Source: Candidatus Margulisiibacteriota bacterium | Lineage (GTDB): Bacteria; Margulisbacteria; WOR-1; JAKLHX01; JBAZKV01 | Assembly (NCBI GenBank): GCA_041650635.1 | Contig: JBAZKV010000004.1 | Span: forward strand, 1 to 64,000 | Direction: 5' to 3' | Length of the DNA stretch: 64,000 bases | Shown here: piece by piece, positions 1 to 7,103 of the stretch | Layout: the number at the start of each line of letters is the position of its first letter | Position numbering within the stretch: position 1 is the first letter of the stretch | Translations under genes and position numbers: made by a program | The notes under the pieces: generated by a model | What the model saw: only the letters and a program-made list of their open reading frames with translations | What the model was told of the DNA's origin: nothing | Database searches by the model: none

Positions 1-1827
1 CATCGTTGTCTCCCAGAGCTGTTCCGGGTTCATTTCGCCAAGGCCTTTGTACCTTTGTATGGAAGAGCCCTCTTTCCCGAGCGCCTTCATGGTGTCGGAA
101 AGTTCTTTATCGGAATAGATCCATTTCTGGGTCTTGCCCTTTTTTAGAAGATAAAGCGGCGGTTGGGCTATGTACAAATGCCCGTTCTCTACTATCTGTC
201 TGGCGTACCTGAAGAAGAAGGTAAGCAGCAGTGTCCTGATGTGGGCTCCGTCCACGTCCGCATCCGTCATGATAACTATCTTGTGATATTGCAGTCTTTT
301 CAAAAACTCTGCTTCGGAAAGGTCTCCGTCCTTTTCCTCCTCCGGGTTCCCGTTGCCGTTGCCTTTTATCCCGGTTATTACCCCGCTTCCAATAACCGTT
401 ATCATCGCCCGGATCTCGTCGTTGTTCAGTATTTTGTCAAGCCTGGCCTTTTCCACATTTAGGATCTTGCCCTTTAACGGGAGAATGGCCTGGAACATCC
501 TGTCCCTTCCCTGTTTTGCCGAGCCTCCGGCTGAATCCCCCTCAACTATGAAGAGTTCGCACTTGGCCGGGTCCCTTTCGGTGCAGTCCGCGAGTTTTCC
601 CGGCAGAGTTGCCGTATCAAGCGCGCTTTTCTTTCTCTCCAGCTCCTGCGCCTTGCGCGCAGCTTCTCTTACCCTCATGGCAATAAGGGATTTTTCTACG
701 ATCGCTCTACCCGCGGCCGGGTTCTTTTCCAGATAATTGGTGATGCCTTCGTCCACAATGGAATCGACTATCCCTTTAACCTCTCCGTTGCCCAGCTTGG
801 TCTTGGTCTGGCCCTCAAATTGGGGGTTCGGGATCCTTAAATTTATGACCCCGCTAAGCCCTTCCCTGACATCGTCTCCGGAAAGGGTCTCGCTTTCGTT
901 CTTAAGAAGCCCGTACCTTTTTGCAAAGTTATTAACAGACCTTGTGAACGCGGACTTGAAACCCACCACATGCGTGCCGCCCTCTTTGGTCTTGATGCAG
1001 TTAACAAAAGAGAACAGGTTCTCGTCATAATAGTCCTTGCTGTGCTGGATGGCCACCTCAACAAAGATGTTGTCTTTTTCGGCCGTGGCAAATATCGGGG
1101 GCTTGTAAAGCGGGTCCTTTCCCTTGTTAAGGTGCTCTACATATTCTATTACCCCGCCGTCATATTTATATGTTTCGCTCCTGCCTTTCCCTCTCTCATC
1201 CGAAAATTTTATGGCAAGTCCTTTGTTAAGATAGGCCAGCTCCTGCAGTCTGCGTCCGACCGTCTCAAAATCATAATCTACCTCGTCAAAGATCTCTTTG
1301 TCGGCCAGAAAGGTTATTTTTGTCCCCGTGTTCTCTTCGGCATCCTTTGACTTGGTCCTTTTTTCCGGCTTCGGGTTGCCTCTTTCAAATTTCTGCCGGT
1401 AAATCTCCCCGTCCCTTGAGACCTCGACCTCCATCCACTCCGACAGCGCGTTAACACAGGACACCCCTACGCCGTGCAGGCCTCCCGAGACCTTGTAACC
1501 GCCCGCTCCGAACTTGCCTCCAGCATGAAGCGTCGTAAGCACCACCTCTGCCGCGGGCCTCTTGGTGTCCTTGTGGATATCGATAGGTATACCCCTGCCG
1601 TTGTCGTTAACAGAGATAATGTTGTCCTTGTGGATCGCAACCTCTATTTTGTCGCAGTGCCCGGCCAGAGCTTCGTCGACGCTGTTGTCGACCACCTCGT
1701 AGATCAAATGATGGAGGCCGGTTTTCCCGGTGGATCCAATGTACATGCTCGGCCTTTTTCTAACTGCTTCTATCCCGCCGAGTATTTTGATGTTGGATGC
1801 GTCATAGCCGGATTTTGATTTAGCCAT
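1..1827 (-). CDS. gyrB: DNA gyrase subunit B (C-terminus cut by window edge)
   Basis: ATPase subunit of DNA gyrase, which negatively supercoils DNA ahead of the fork together with GyrA. The 609 codons visible start at an ATG with AAGGAG just upstream (protein begins MAKSKSGYDASNI). The GHKL ATPase domain is seen in the N-terminal 200 residues (VVDNSVDEALAGH, NDNGRGIP, GLHGVGVSCVNAL), followed by the transducer domain, then the TOPRIM domain with EGDSAGGSAKQGRDR and the acidic MTDADVDGAH. It ends at QRYKGLGEMNPEQLWETTM, so only roughly the last 30 residues of a typical 635-640 residue GyrB lie outside the window. The start overlaps the end of dciA by 8 bp, implying translational coupling. A short Gly/Asn-rich stretch follows the GVITGIK segment. 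Identity is certain; only the 3' end is missing. Confidence 0.98.
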   Translation of the reverse strand, partial: MAKSKSGYDASNIKILGGIEAVRKRPSMYIGSTGKTGLHHLIYEVVDNSVDEALAGHCDKIEVAIHKDNIISVNDNGRGIPIDIHKDTKRPAAEVVLTTLHAGGKFGAGGYKVSGGLHGVGVSCVNALSEWMEVEVSRDGEIYRQKFERGNPKPEKRTKSKDAEENTGTKITFLADKEIFDEVDYDFETVGRRLQELAYLNKGLAIKFSDERGKGRSETYKYDGGVIEYVEHLNKGKDPLYKPPIFATAEKDNIFVEVAIQHSKDYYDENLFSFVNCIKTKEGGTHVVGFKSAFTRSVNNFAKRYGLLKNESETLSGDDVREGLSGVINLRIPNPQFEGQTKTKLGNGEVKGIVDSIVDEGITNYLEKNPAAGRAIVEKSLIAMRVREAARKAQELERKKSALDTATLPGKLADCTERDPAKCELFIVEGDSAGGSAKQGRDRMFQAILPLKGKILNVEKARLDKILNNDEIRAMITVIGSGVITGIKGNGNGNPEEEKDGDLSEAEFLKRLQYHKIVIMTDADVDGAHIRTLLLTFFFRYARQIVENGHLYIAQPPLYLLKKGKTQKWIYSDKELSDTMKALGKEGSSIQRYKGLGEMNPEQLWETTM

Positions 1828-2134
1828 CTTTTTCTCCTTGGGGGCGTTTGCTTCTGCCGCAGACCGTTATCTTGACATCTTTAACTATATTTTTTCTTGC
1901 CCTTCTATTGAATTCTTCGACGAACTGCATTCTTTTCATCCTAAGTTCCTGCGCAAAAGACGGGTCTTCGGAGGCAACGAACAAGATCCCCGAAGAAAAC
2001 TTTACCGGCCAGCTCAAATCGTTCCTGTCGGCAACTTCGTTCCACATTTCCAGCAGCCTGTTTCCCTCTATCATGTCTCTGGCTGCCGGAAGGTTTTCTA
2101 TCAGCCCCTTCAGTATCTGCCCGGCGTTTTCCAT
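1820..2134 (-). CDS. dciA: DciA/DUF721 family protein, helicase loader candidate
   Basis: Small 104-residue protein of the DUF721 (DciA) family. In bacteria that lack DnaC/DnaI, DciA interacts with the replicative helicase DnaB and helps its loading. Visible family features are a helical N-terminus followed by the WNEVADRNDLSWPVKF segment, a SGILFVASEDPSFAQEL strand-helix unit typical of the KH-like fold, and a basic tail (RRARKNIV, RSKRPQGEK). It lies between dnaN and gyrB, where recF stands in many genomes; no recF is present here. It is 9 bp downstream of dnaN and its end overlaps the gyrB start by 8 bp, so dnaN-dciA-gyrB is almost certainly one operon. The helicase role is inferred from the family. 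Confidence 0.85.
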   Translation of the reverse strand: MENAGQILKGLIENLPAARDMIEGNRLLEMWNEVADRNDLSWPVKFSSGILFVASEDPSFAQELRMKRMQFVEEFNRRARKNIVKDVKITVCGRSKRPQGEKDG

Positions 2135-2143
2135 GTGGTCTTA

Positions 2144-3283
2144 TTACGCGGTCGTATCAGCTGTTCTGATTGGCATAATAATGTACAGATAGTCGGCGCC
2201 GTTCATCGGCCTGATTATTCCCGGATTAACGGGCCCCGAAAATTCCAGGCTTATCTTGTCCGTATCAATAACCTTAAGCACATCCGTGAGAAGTCTGACA
2301 TTGAAAGCTATCGGGGCCTTTGCCTCGCCTTTTATCTGCGCCTCCACCACTTCGTCGGCGCTTCCCACATCAGGTGTGTTCGCAAGTATGTGCAGTTTCC
2401 CGTCTTTGGTGTTGATCTTAACAATGTTTGAGCTTCCGCTTGCAATTACCGCGGTCCTTTCGGCGGCATCCAAAAAGAGCCCTGTGTCCGCCTCTATCTT
2501 AACTTCGCTGCTCTTGGGGATAACTTGTTTATAATCCGGGAATTGCCCTTGTATCAGCCTTGAGATCATATAAACATCTTTAAATTTAAAGGCTATTTGT
2601 TCGTTAGAGATGCTGATCTTAAGGTCTCCGCTTTCTTTGCCTTGCAGTATCCGGCTGACCTCGACAAGGGCTTTGGCCGGCACTATCACCGAGTTCTTTT
2701 CCGGGTTTCCGCCTATTTTTTCTCCCCTTTTGGCCAATCTGTAACCGTCCGTTGCCACCAGCCTTATGTTGCTGTCATCTTTTTCCTGTGAGCTTTTTCC
2801 CGTTTCAAATAAAACACCATTAAGGACATATTTGTCCTCGCTTTGAGATACAGAGAACACCGTCTGTTTGACCATGTCAACAAAGGTTCTTGTTTCTATG
2901 GTTATTGTTTTGGCCTCTTTGATCTTGGGAAGCACCGGGAATTCTTCGGAAGGAAGCCCGTTAATGTTCACATTGGACTGTTTATAAGCTATCTTTACCA
3001 CGCCTTTTTCGCTCGCTTTTATGCTGATGGCCTCGCTGGGGAGCTTGGAAACTATTCCTCCCAGTGTTTTTGCCGGGATAAGGATGGAGCCCTCCTCTTT
3101 AACTTTTGCCGGGATGGTTACTTCGAGGCCCATTTCCAGGTTGTTGGCCGACAGACGCAGGCCGTCTTTCATAGCCTCAAATAGCACATTCCCGATTATC
3201 GGCAGTGTACTTCTTGTAAGAACTATCCTTTCAACGGCTGTAACCCCTGCAGAGAGATCTTCCTTGACACAGTTGATTTCCAT
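2144..3283 (-). CDS. dnaN: DNA polymerase III beta subunit (sliding clamp)
   Basis: 379-residue beta clamp that encircles DNA and tethers the replicative polymerase. The sequence starts MEINCVKEDLSAGV and shows three repeated clamp domains of about 120 residues each (LPIIGNVLFEA in the first; KYVLNGVLFE with LVATDGYRLAKR in the second; the third ending YLYIIMPIRTADTTA). The C-terminal IMPIR motif is the typical hydrophobic-cleft end of bacterial clamps. The start has a purine-rich GGAAGGGG site 7 nt upstream, and a TATAAT -10 hexamer lies at 3303-3308 on this strand. It is transcribed away from the origin together with dciA and gyrB. Nothing unusual in length or motifs. Confidence 0.97.
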   Translation of the reverse strand: MEINCVKEDLSAGVTAVERIVLTRSTLPIIGNVLFEAMKDGLRLSANNLEMGLEVTIPAKVKEEGSILIPAKTLGGIVSKLPSEAISIKASEKGVVKIAYKQSNVNINGLPSEEFPVLPKIKEAKTITIETRTFVDMVKQTVFSVSQSEDKYVLNGVLFETGKSSQEKDDSNIRLVATDGYRLAKRGEKIGGNPEKNSVIVPAKALVEVSRILQGKESGDLKISISNEQIAFKFKDVYMISRLIQGQFPDYKQVIPKSSEVKIEADTGLFLDAAERTAVIASGSSNIVKINTKDGKLHILANTPDVGSADEVVEAQIKGEAKAPIAFNVRLLTDVLKVIDTDKISLEFSGPVNPGIIRPMNGADYLYIIMPIRTADTTA

Positions 3284-3294
3284 TTTTGTCCCCT

Positions 3295-3363
3295 TCCTTT
3301 CTTATTATATCTCTATATTTAAAAAACTAGTAGTGATAATAGGACTTGTTGATTTGTTGATAA
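3295..3363 (-). other. Putative origin-unwinding site: DnaA box, DnaA-trio, AT-rich DUE
   Basis: Read on the minus strand, this part of the dnaA-dnaN gap has a DnaA box TTATCAACA (3355-3363), a weaker overlapping 9-mer (3347-3355), a short GC-containing spacer, then consecutive triplets CTA-TTA-TCA-CTA-CTA (3328-3342) and an AT-rich tract (3301-3326). Four of the five triplets fit the DnaA-trio rule (3'-[G/A]A[T/A]-5' on the opposite strand). This order is the basal unwinding arrangement known from Bacillus subtilis oriC. The rest of the 233-bp gap (3364-3516) shows no gene and no convincing terminator. Function is inferred from the pattern. Confidence 0.55.
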
Positions 3364-3516
3364 TCCCGTTTTTCCTAAAAGCACGGCAAATTAAAATGGC
3401 CGGAACAATTGAAACACCTTGGCCCAATCTTGATATCCTGTGCATATCTTTTTTTATCCCCGCAATAAAAACCCGACCGGTCACTTTTCAACATGCCGTC
3501 AACAGGCAAAACACAC

Positions 3517-4887
3517 CTAATCAACGCCGGCCTTGATCTTTGATGAGATCGTACTTACCGCCGAAGAGATCTCTTTGTCTTCTTTGATCAATTCTTTGAT
3601 CTTTTCGCATGCATGGATAACGGTCGTGTGGTCCCTGCCGCCAAAAGCGCCCCCGATCTTATTAAGAGAAGAGCTGGTCAGCTCTTTTGAAAGGTACATG
3701 GCTACCTGCCGCGCAGTTGCGATCTCCTTGGTCCTGGTTTTTGCCGACATGTCCTCAAGTTTAAGGGAATAATATAGCGCCGTTGCCCTTTTTATGGCAT
3801 CAATAGTTATCTGCGGTTTTGATCGCGACGGCGAAAAAATGTTCCTTAAAACTTCTTCGGCTACCGCAGGCGTGAGCTCGCGGCTTTCTATCGCGCTGTG
3901 GGCAAGAAGCCTGGTGAGCGCCCCTTCGAGCTCCCTGATGTTGGTGGTTATTTTGGTGGCTACCAGCGAAAGAACCTCGTCCGGGACCGACACCTCCTCT
4001 ATCTCGGCCTTTTTCTTGAGTATGGCTATGCGGGTCTCAAAGTCCGGAGGCTGTACATCGGCTATAAGCCCCCATTCAAAACGGTTTCTCAGCCTTTCTT
4101 CTATGTCCGGGATCTCTTTCGGGGGCCTGTCGTTGCTTATTATGATCTGTTTGGATGATTCGTACAGCGCATTAAAAGTGTGAAAAAATTCCTCGGTGGT
4201 CCTTTCTTTCCCCGAAATGAACTGGATATCATCGACCATGATCAGGTCCGCGCTTCTGTATTTGTTCCTGAAGGAGTCCATTTTGTCGAACCTGATGGAA
4301 TCGATGACCTCGTTAGTGAACTTTTCCGAAGTGACATACACGACCTTGGTCTTTGGGCGGGTCTTTAGTATGTGGTGCCCTATCGCTTGCATAAGATGGG
4401 TCTTGCCCAGCCCCACCCCTCCGTAGAGGAAAAGCGGATTGTACGCCTTGCCCGGCGCTTCGGAAACAGCAAGAGAGGCGGCGTGCGCGAATCTGTTGCC
4501 ATGTCCCACGACAAAATTGTCAAAGGTATACCTTGGGTTAAGGAAAGACGCCTCCGGGCGCGAGGAGCTGGCTGCAGCCAGCTTTTTTTCTCTCTCTCTT
4601 TCTTCGGGGATGTCCTCTTTTTCCCTGGGAATTACTATGAACTTAATAGCCTGTATCTTGGAATTGCCGGAACTTTTGATGGCGGACAGGATAGAGGCAT
4701 CGCATTTTTTTTCGTACAGCCAGTCCTGGGAAAAAACATTGGGAACGGCAAGGACCAGCGTCCCGCTCTCTATAGCGACCGGCCTTGTGGAAGTTGAGAT
4801 CGTCTCAAATATCGGCTTGCTTAGTGTTTTTTCCAGCGTTCCAAGTATGTCTTTCCAGTACGAGCCGACATCAGGGATTTCTATCAT
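3517..4887 (-). CDS. dnaA: Chromosomal replication initiator protein DnaA
   Basis: 456-residue AAA+ initiator that binds DnaA boxes and melts oriC. Domain I occupies about residues 1-85, with a charged linker (roughly 86-110). The AAA+ core begins at NPRYTFDNFVVG, with Walker A GGVGLGKT (156-163) and Walker B LIMVDD (215-220). Domain IV carries the helix-turn-helix signature GGRDHTTVIHACEKI near the C-terminus. Length and motifs match the family. The gene points away from the DnaA-box cluster at 4899-5039. A DnaA box at 4899-4907 falls between its -10 box (4919-4924) and its start, which suggests autorepression. Confidence 0.98.
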   Translation of the reverse strand: MIEIPDVGSYWKDILGTLEKTLSKPIFETISTSTRPVAIESGTLVLAVPNVFSQDWLYEKKCDASILSAIKSSGNSKIQAIKFIVIPREKEDIPEEREREKKLAAASSSRPEASFLNPRYTFDNFVVGHGNRFAHAASLAVSEAPGKAYNPLFLYGGVGLGKTHLMQAIGHHILKTRPKTKVVYVTSEKFTNEVIDSIRFDKMDSFRNKYRSADLIMVDDIQFISGKERTTEEFFHTFNALYESSKQIIISNDRPPKEIPDIEERLRNRFEWGLIADVQPPDFETRIAILKKKAEIEEVSVPDEVLSLVATKITTNIRELEGALTRLLAHSAIESRELTPAVAEEVLRNIFSPSRSKPQITIDAIKRATALYYSLKLEDMSAKTRTKEIATARQVAMYLSKELTSSSLNKIGGAFGGRDHTTVIHACEKIKELIKEDKEISSAVSTISSKIKAGVD

Positions 4888-4898
4888 TGTTTAACACC

Positions 4899-5039
4899 TT
4901 ATCCACAGAAGCGCCTATATTATATAACGCAAAGGAACTGCCGCAAACACCCCGGACAGCAATGATTTTAGCATATATTGACAACAAAATTTGGACTTAT
5001 CAACAACATTATCCACAAATCATTTCCAATTGTGGAAAA
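4899..5039. other. oriC DnaA-box cluster upstream of dnaA
   Basis: The intergenic region between dnaA and rpmH holds two perfect TTATCCACA boxes (4899-4907 and 5009-5017), one TTATCAACA (4997-5005) and one inverted TTTTCCACA (5031-5039). AT-rich DNA surrounds them (5018-5060). Its place between dnaA and rpmH is the standard bacterial origin location. Together with the box/trio block at 3295-3363 it would form a bipartite origin flanking dnaA. Confidence 0.85.
4919..4924 (-). promoter_or_regulatory. dnaA promoter -10 box
   Basis: Minus-strand TATAAT at 4919-4924, with a TTTGCG-like -35 about 17 nt upstream. The predicted start is near 4912, so the leader of about 25 nt contains the DnaA box at 4899-4907, a layout suited to repression by DnaA itself. 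Confidence 0.55.
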
Positions 5040-5096
5040 CAAATCATTTCATAAATTATGATAGCACGACGAAGAGCTCAAAGCAACGGCTATAAA

Positions 5097-5125
5097 TTGA
5101 CAGGAAGAACTTAAAACGGTATAAT
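5097..5125 (+). promoter_or_regulatory. Consensus sigma-70 promoter of rpmH, leaderless layout
   Basis: Perfect TTGACA (5097-5102), a 17-bp spacer and perfect TATAAT (5120-5125). The rpmH ATG lies at 5132, only 6 nt after the -10 box, exactly where transcription should start. No Shine-Dalgarno can fit in, so the mRNA is predicted to be leaderless. Confidence 0.85.
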
Positions 5126-5131
5126 TTAATC

Positions 5132-5272
5132 ATGACCAAGAGAACATATAAGCCGAGCAAAAGGCACAGAAAGAATGTCCACGGCTTCAGAAAAAGGAAC
5201 TCGAGCCACTTCGGGAAAAGGGTTCTTAAATCCCGAAGGAGGAAAGGCCGCCACAGGATCGCGGTCAAATAA
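5132..5272 (+). CDS. rpmH: Ribosomal protein bL34
   Basis: 46-residue, very basic ribosomal protein of the large subunit. The protein begins MTKRTYKPSKRHRKNVHGF and ends RRRKGRHRIAVK, matching bL34 from end to end (family length 44-47). The start is fixed by the conserved N-terminus. A perfect sigma-70 promoter ends 6 nt before the ATG, so translation is probably from a leaderless message. Its last 98 bp overlap the beginning of rnpA in a different frame. It is the first gene rightward from oriC and heads the rpmH-rnpA-yidD-yidC-jag-mnmE series. Confidence 0.97.
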   Translation: MTKRTYKPSKRHRKNVHGFRKRNSSHFGKRVLKSRRRKGRHRIAVK

Positions 5273-5594
5273 ACCGACCACCCTTAAGACAGAGGCGGAT
5301 TTTGCCGCAGTGCTGAGAAAAGGCTCCCGTATAACCGGAAAGATCGCTTCTGCGCGGGTCCTGTTCAAAAGGGACGGCTTTCCCAGGCTGGGAGTGGCGC
5401 CTAAAAAGACTCTTTGCTGCGCCGTTAAAAGGAACAGGATAAGAAGACTGTTCAAAGAGGCCTTTAGAGAAGAATATCTCAATATTAATAAGCCTGCCGA
5501 TGCGGTGATCTTTCCAACCGATAAGGCCATAGCCGCGAATTACGGGCAGGCAGTAGAATTCATAAGACAGATATTTCTTAAGACCTATACTTGA
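5175..5594 (+). CDS. rnpA: RNase P protein component, start nested inside rpmH
   Basis: Protein subunit of ribonuclease P, which helps the RNA subunit mature tRNA 5' ends. The conserved domain starts near residue 33 (KPTTLKTEADFAAVLRKGS), and the signature KRNRIRRLFKEAFRE is present. In this frame there is no ATG, GTG or TTG between the ATG at 5175 and the GTG codon inside the conserved AAVLRKG segment. Translation must therefore begin inside rpmH (or use a non-standard codon), giving a 139-residue protein with a Ser/Lys/Gly-rich N-terminal extension of about 32 residues. Extended RnpA overlapping rpmH is known from Thermus. Its stop overlaps the yidD TTG start. Confidence 0.93.
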   Translation: MSTASEKGTRATSGKGFLNPEGGKAATGSRSNKPTTLKTEADFAAVLRKGSRITGKIASARVLFKRDGFPRLGVAPKKTLCCAVKRNRIRRLFKEAFREEYLNINKPADAVIFPTDKAIAANYGQAVEFIRQIFLKTYT

Positions 5595-5800
5595 AAAGAA
5601 TAATTATTATATTGATCAGGCTTTATCAAAAGGCGGTCTCTCCCCTATCCCCGCCCGCATGCAGGTTCTATCCCACATGCTCGGACTATTGTATCTGCGC
5701 AATAACAAAATATGGCCTAATTAGGGGAATAATTATGGGCACTGGCCGTTTGCTGAGGTGCAATCAATTCTTTAAAGGAGGCTTTGACCCGGTAAAATAG
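5591..5800 (+). CDS. yidD: Membrane protein insertion efficiency factor YidD
   Basis: 69-residue membrane-associated protein that assists YidC-dependent membrane insertion. The sequence MKRIIIILIRLYQKAVSPLSPPACRFYPTC contains the family hallmarks: an amphipathic N-terminal helix, the SP..P..CRF.PTCS motif and C-terminal GRLLRCNQF. It starts with TTG at 5591, overlapping the rnpA stop (TTGA), and ends 1 nt before the yidC ATG, so rnpA-yidD-yidC are translationally linked. The length fits the family. Confidence 0.93.
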   Translation: MKRIIIILIRLYQKAVSPLSPPACRFYPTCSDYCICAITKYGLIRGIIMGTGRLLRCNQFFKGGFDPVK

Positions 5801-5801
5801 C

Positions 5802-6443
5802 ATGCAAATATTTATTGATATTACGCTAAAAACTCTGGGATTCTTTTATGCCATTGGGTTCCACAATTATGGTGTTGCGATCATACTTTTGACGATAGCC
5901 ATCAAAGTCGCGCTCTACCCTCTTACGCTTCAATCAACAAAGCAGATGGCTGCGATGCAAAAGCTTCAACCAAAATTTGAAGAGCTCAAGAAGAAGCATA
6001 AGGACAGCCCGGATAAATTCCAAAAAGAAACGATGGAGCTCTATAAAAAGCACGGCGTCAATCCCCTAGGAGGCTGCCTGCCACTTCTGCTTCAAATGCC
6101 GGTGTTCATAGCTTTATTTATGGCTTTAACAAGCCAAAATTTTAAGGATATGCTTGCTGTTTCCCAGGGGGCTGCCTCTTTCTTGTGGTTGAGCGATATT
6201 TCTGTTAAAGACCCAACATTTATTTTCCCGGTCTTGATAGGCCTTACTACATATTGGTCGCAAAAGACAATGCCGCAGAGTGCCGGACAGGACCAGATGA
6301 AGCATGTCATGCTAATAATGCCTTTCTTTATAGCCTTTATCAGCATAGAATTTGCGGCAGGGGTGCAGCTATATTGGATCGTTCAGAATATCCTGACCGT
6401 TGCCCAGCAGATGTACATAACCTCGAAGCACGGTAAGGTATAA
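5802..6443 (+). CDS. yidC: YidC/Oxa1-type membrane protein insertase, short form
   Basis: 213-residue insertase that integrates proteins into the inner membrane. It is the compact type with about five membrane segments; the large periplasmic domain of proteobacterial YidC and a lipobox signal are both absent, although the cell has lipid A genes. Conserved segments include YPLTLQSTKQMAAMQKLQPK, the coiled cytoplasmic hairpin (KKHKDSPDKFQKE), GGCLPLLLQMPVFIALF and the last helix AAGVQLYWIVQNIL. The groove position normally occupied by Arg before the YPL motif is Lys35 here (IAIKVALYPL). Lys is a conservative substitute for the positive groove charge. Confidence 0.95.
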   Translation: MQIFIDITLKTLGFFYAIGFHNYGVAIILLTIAIKVALYPLTLQSTKQMAAMQKLQPKFEELKKKHKDSPDKFQKETMELYKKHGVNPLGGCLPLLLQMPVFIALFMALTSQNFKDMLAVSQGAASFLWLSDISVKDPTFIFPVLIGLTTYWSQKTMPQSAGQDQMKHVMLIMPFFIAFISIEFAAGVQLYWIVQNILTVAQQMYITSKHGKV

Positions 6444-6466
6444 ATATAACCGAAAAGGAGACGAAG

Positions 6467-7099
6467 ATGGCAGGGAAAGTACGGATGAAGGGACGCACCA
6501 CGGAGGAGGCCGTTAAAGCCGCGCTGGAGGTGTTGAAAGCATCAAGGGATGATGTCGAAATCAGGATAATATCCGAAGGAGAAGCCGGCGTTTTAGGCGT
6601 ATTTGGCGGGAAAGAGGCCGAGGTGGAGGTTTTTCAGCGCCTGACCCCGGAAGAAGAGGCAAAAGGAGTGCTCCAGGATATTTTGGACAAAGCAGGCTTT
6701 ATCGCAAATGTTTATGTTGAAGACACAAAGAATGCCGAGGATACCATATGTCTTGAGATAAAAGGGGACGAGATCCCAAGAATGATTGGGAAAGAAGGGC
6801 AAACCTTGGACGCGCTACAGTATATTACATCAATTATTGCCAACAAGGGCAAGGAACAAAGGAAAAGAGTTTTAGTGGAGGCCGGAGGCTATAGAAAGAA
6901 GCAGGAAAGCCGTACCGAAAAGATCGCCAAGGAGTCCATCGAGGAGGCCCTGATATCAGGAAAAGAAGTCATCCTGCCAGCCATGACCGCCAGAGAAAGA
7001 AGGATAATCCATCTTGCGGTCAAACAGAACAGCAAACTAACTTCATATAGTACCGGAGAAAAGGGCGAAAGAAGGGTGGTCATAGCCCCAAATAAGTAG
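6467..7099 (+). CDS. khpB: RNA-binding protein KhpB/Jag (SpoIIIJ-associated)
   Basis: 210-residue RNA-binding protein that follows yidC in many genomes and takes part in post-transcriptional control of cell division and envelope genes. Domains in order: Jag_N (about 1-55, KGRTTEEAVKAALEVL), a KH domain (about 75-145) with the loop IPRMIGKEGQTLDALQYI, and a C-terminal R3H domain with LPAMTARERRIIHLAV (about 160-205). A ribosome-binding site AAGGAGA lies 6-8 nt before the ATG. It sits 23 bp downstream of yidC and 4 bp upstream of mnmE. The regulatory role is taken from the family. Confidence 0.93.
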   Translation: MAGKVRMKGRTTEEAVKAALEVLKASRDDVEIRIISEGEAGVLGVFGGKEAEVEVFQRLTPEEEAKGVLQDILDKAGFIANVYVEDTKNAEDTICLEIKGDEIPRMIGKEGQTLDALQYITSIIANKGKEQRKRVLVEAGGYRKKQESRTEKIAKESIEEALISGKEVILPAMTARERRIIHLAVKQNSKLTSYSTGEKGERRVVIAPNK

Positions 7100-7103
7100 A
7101 GAA

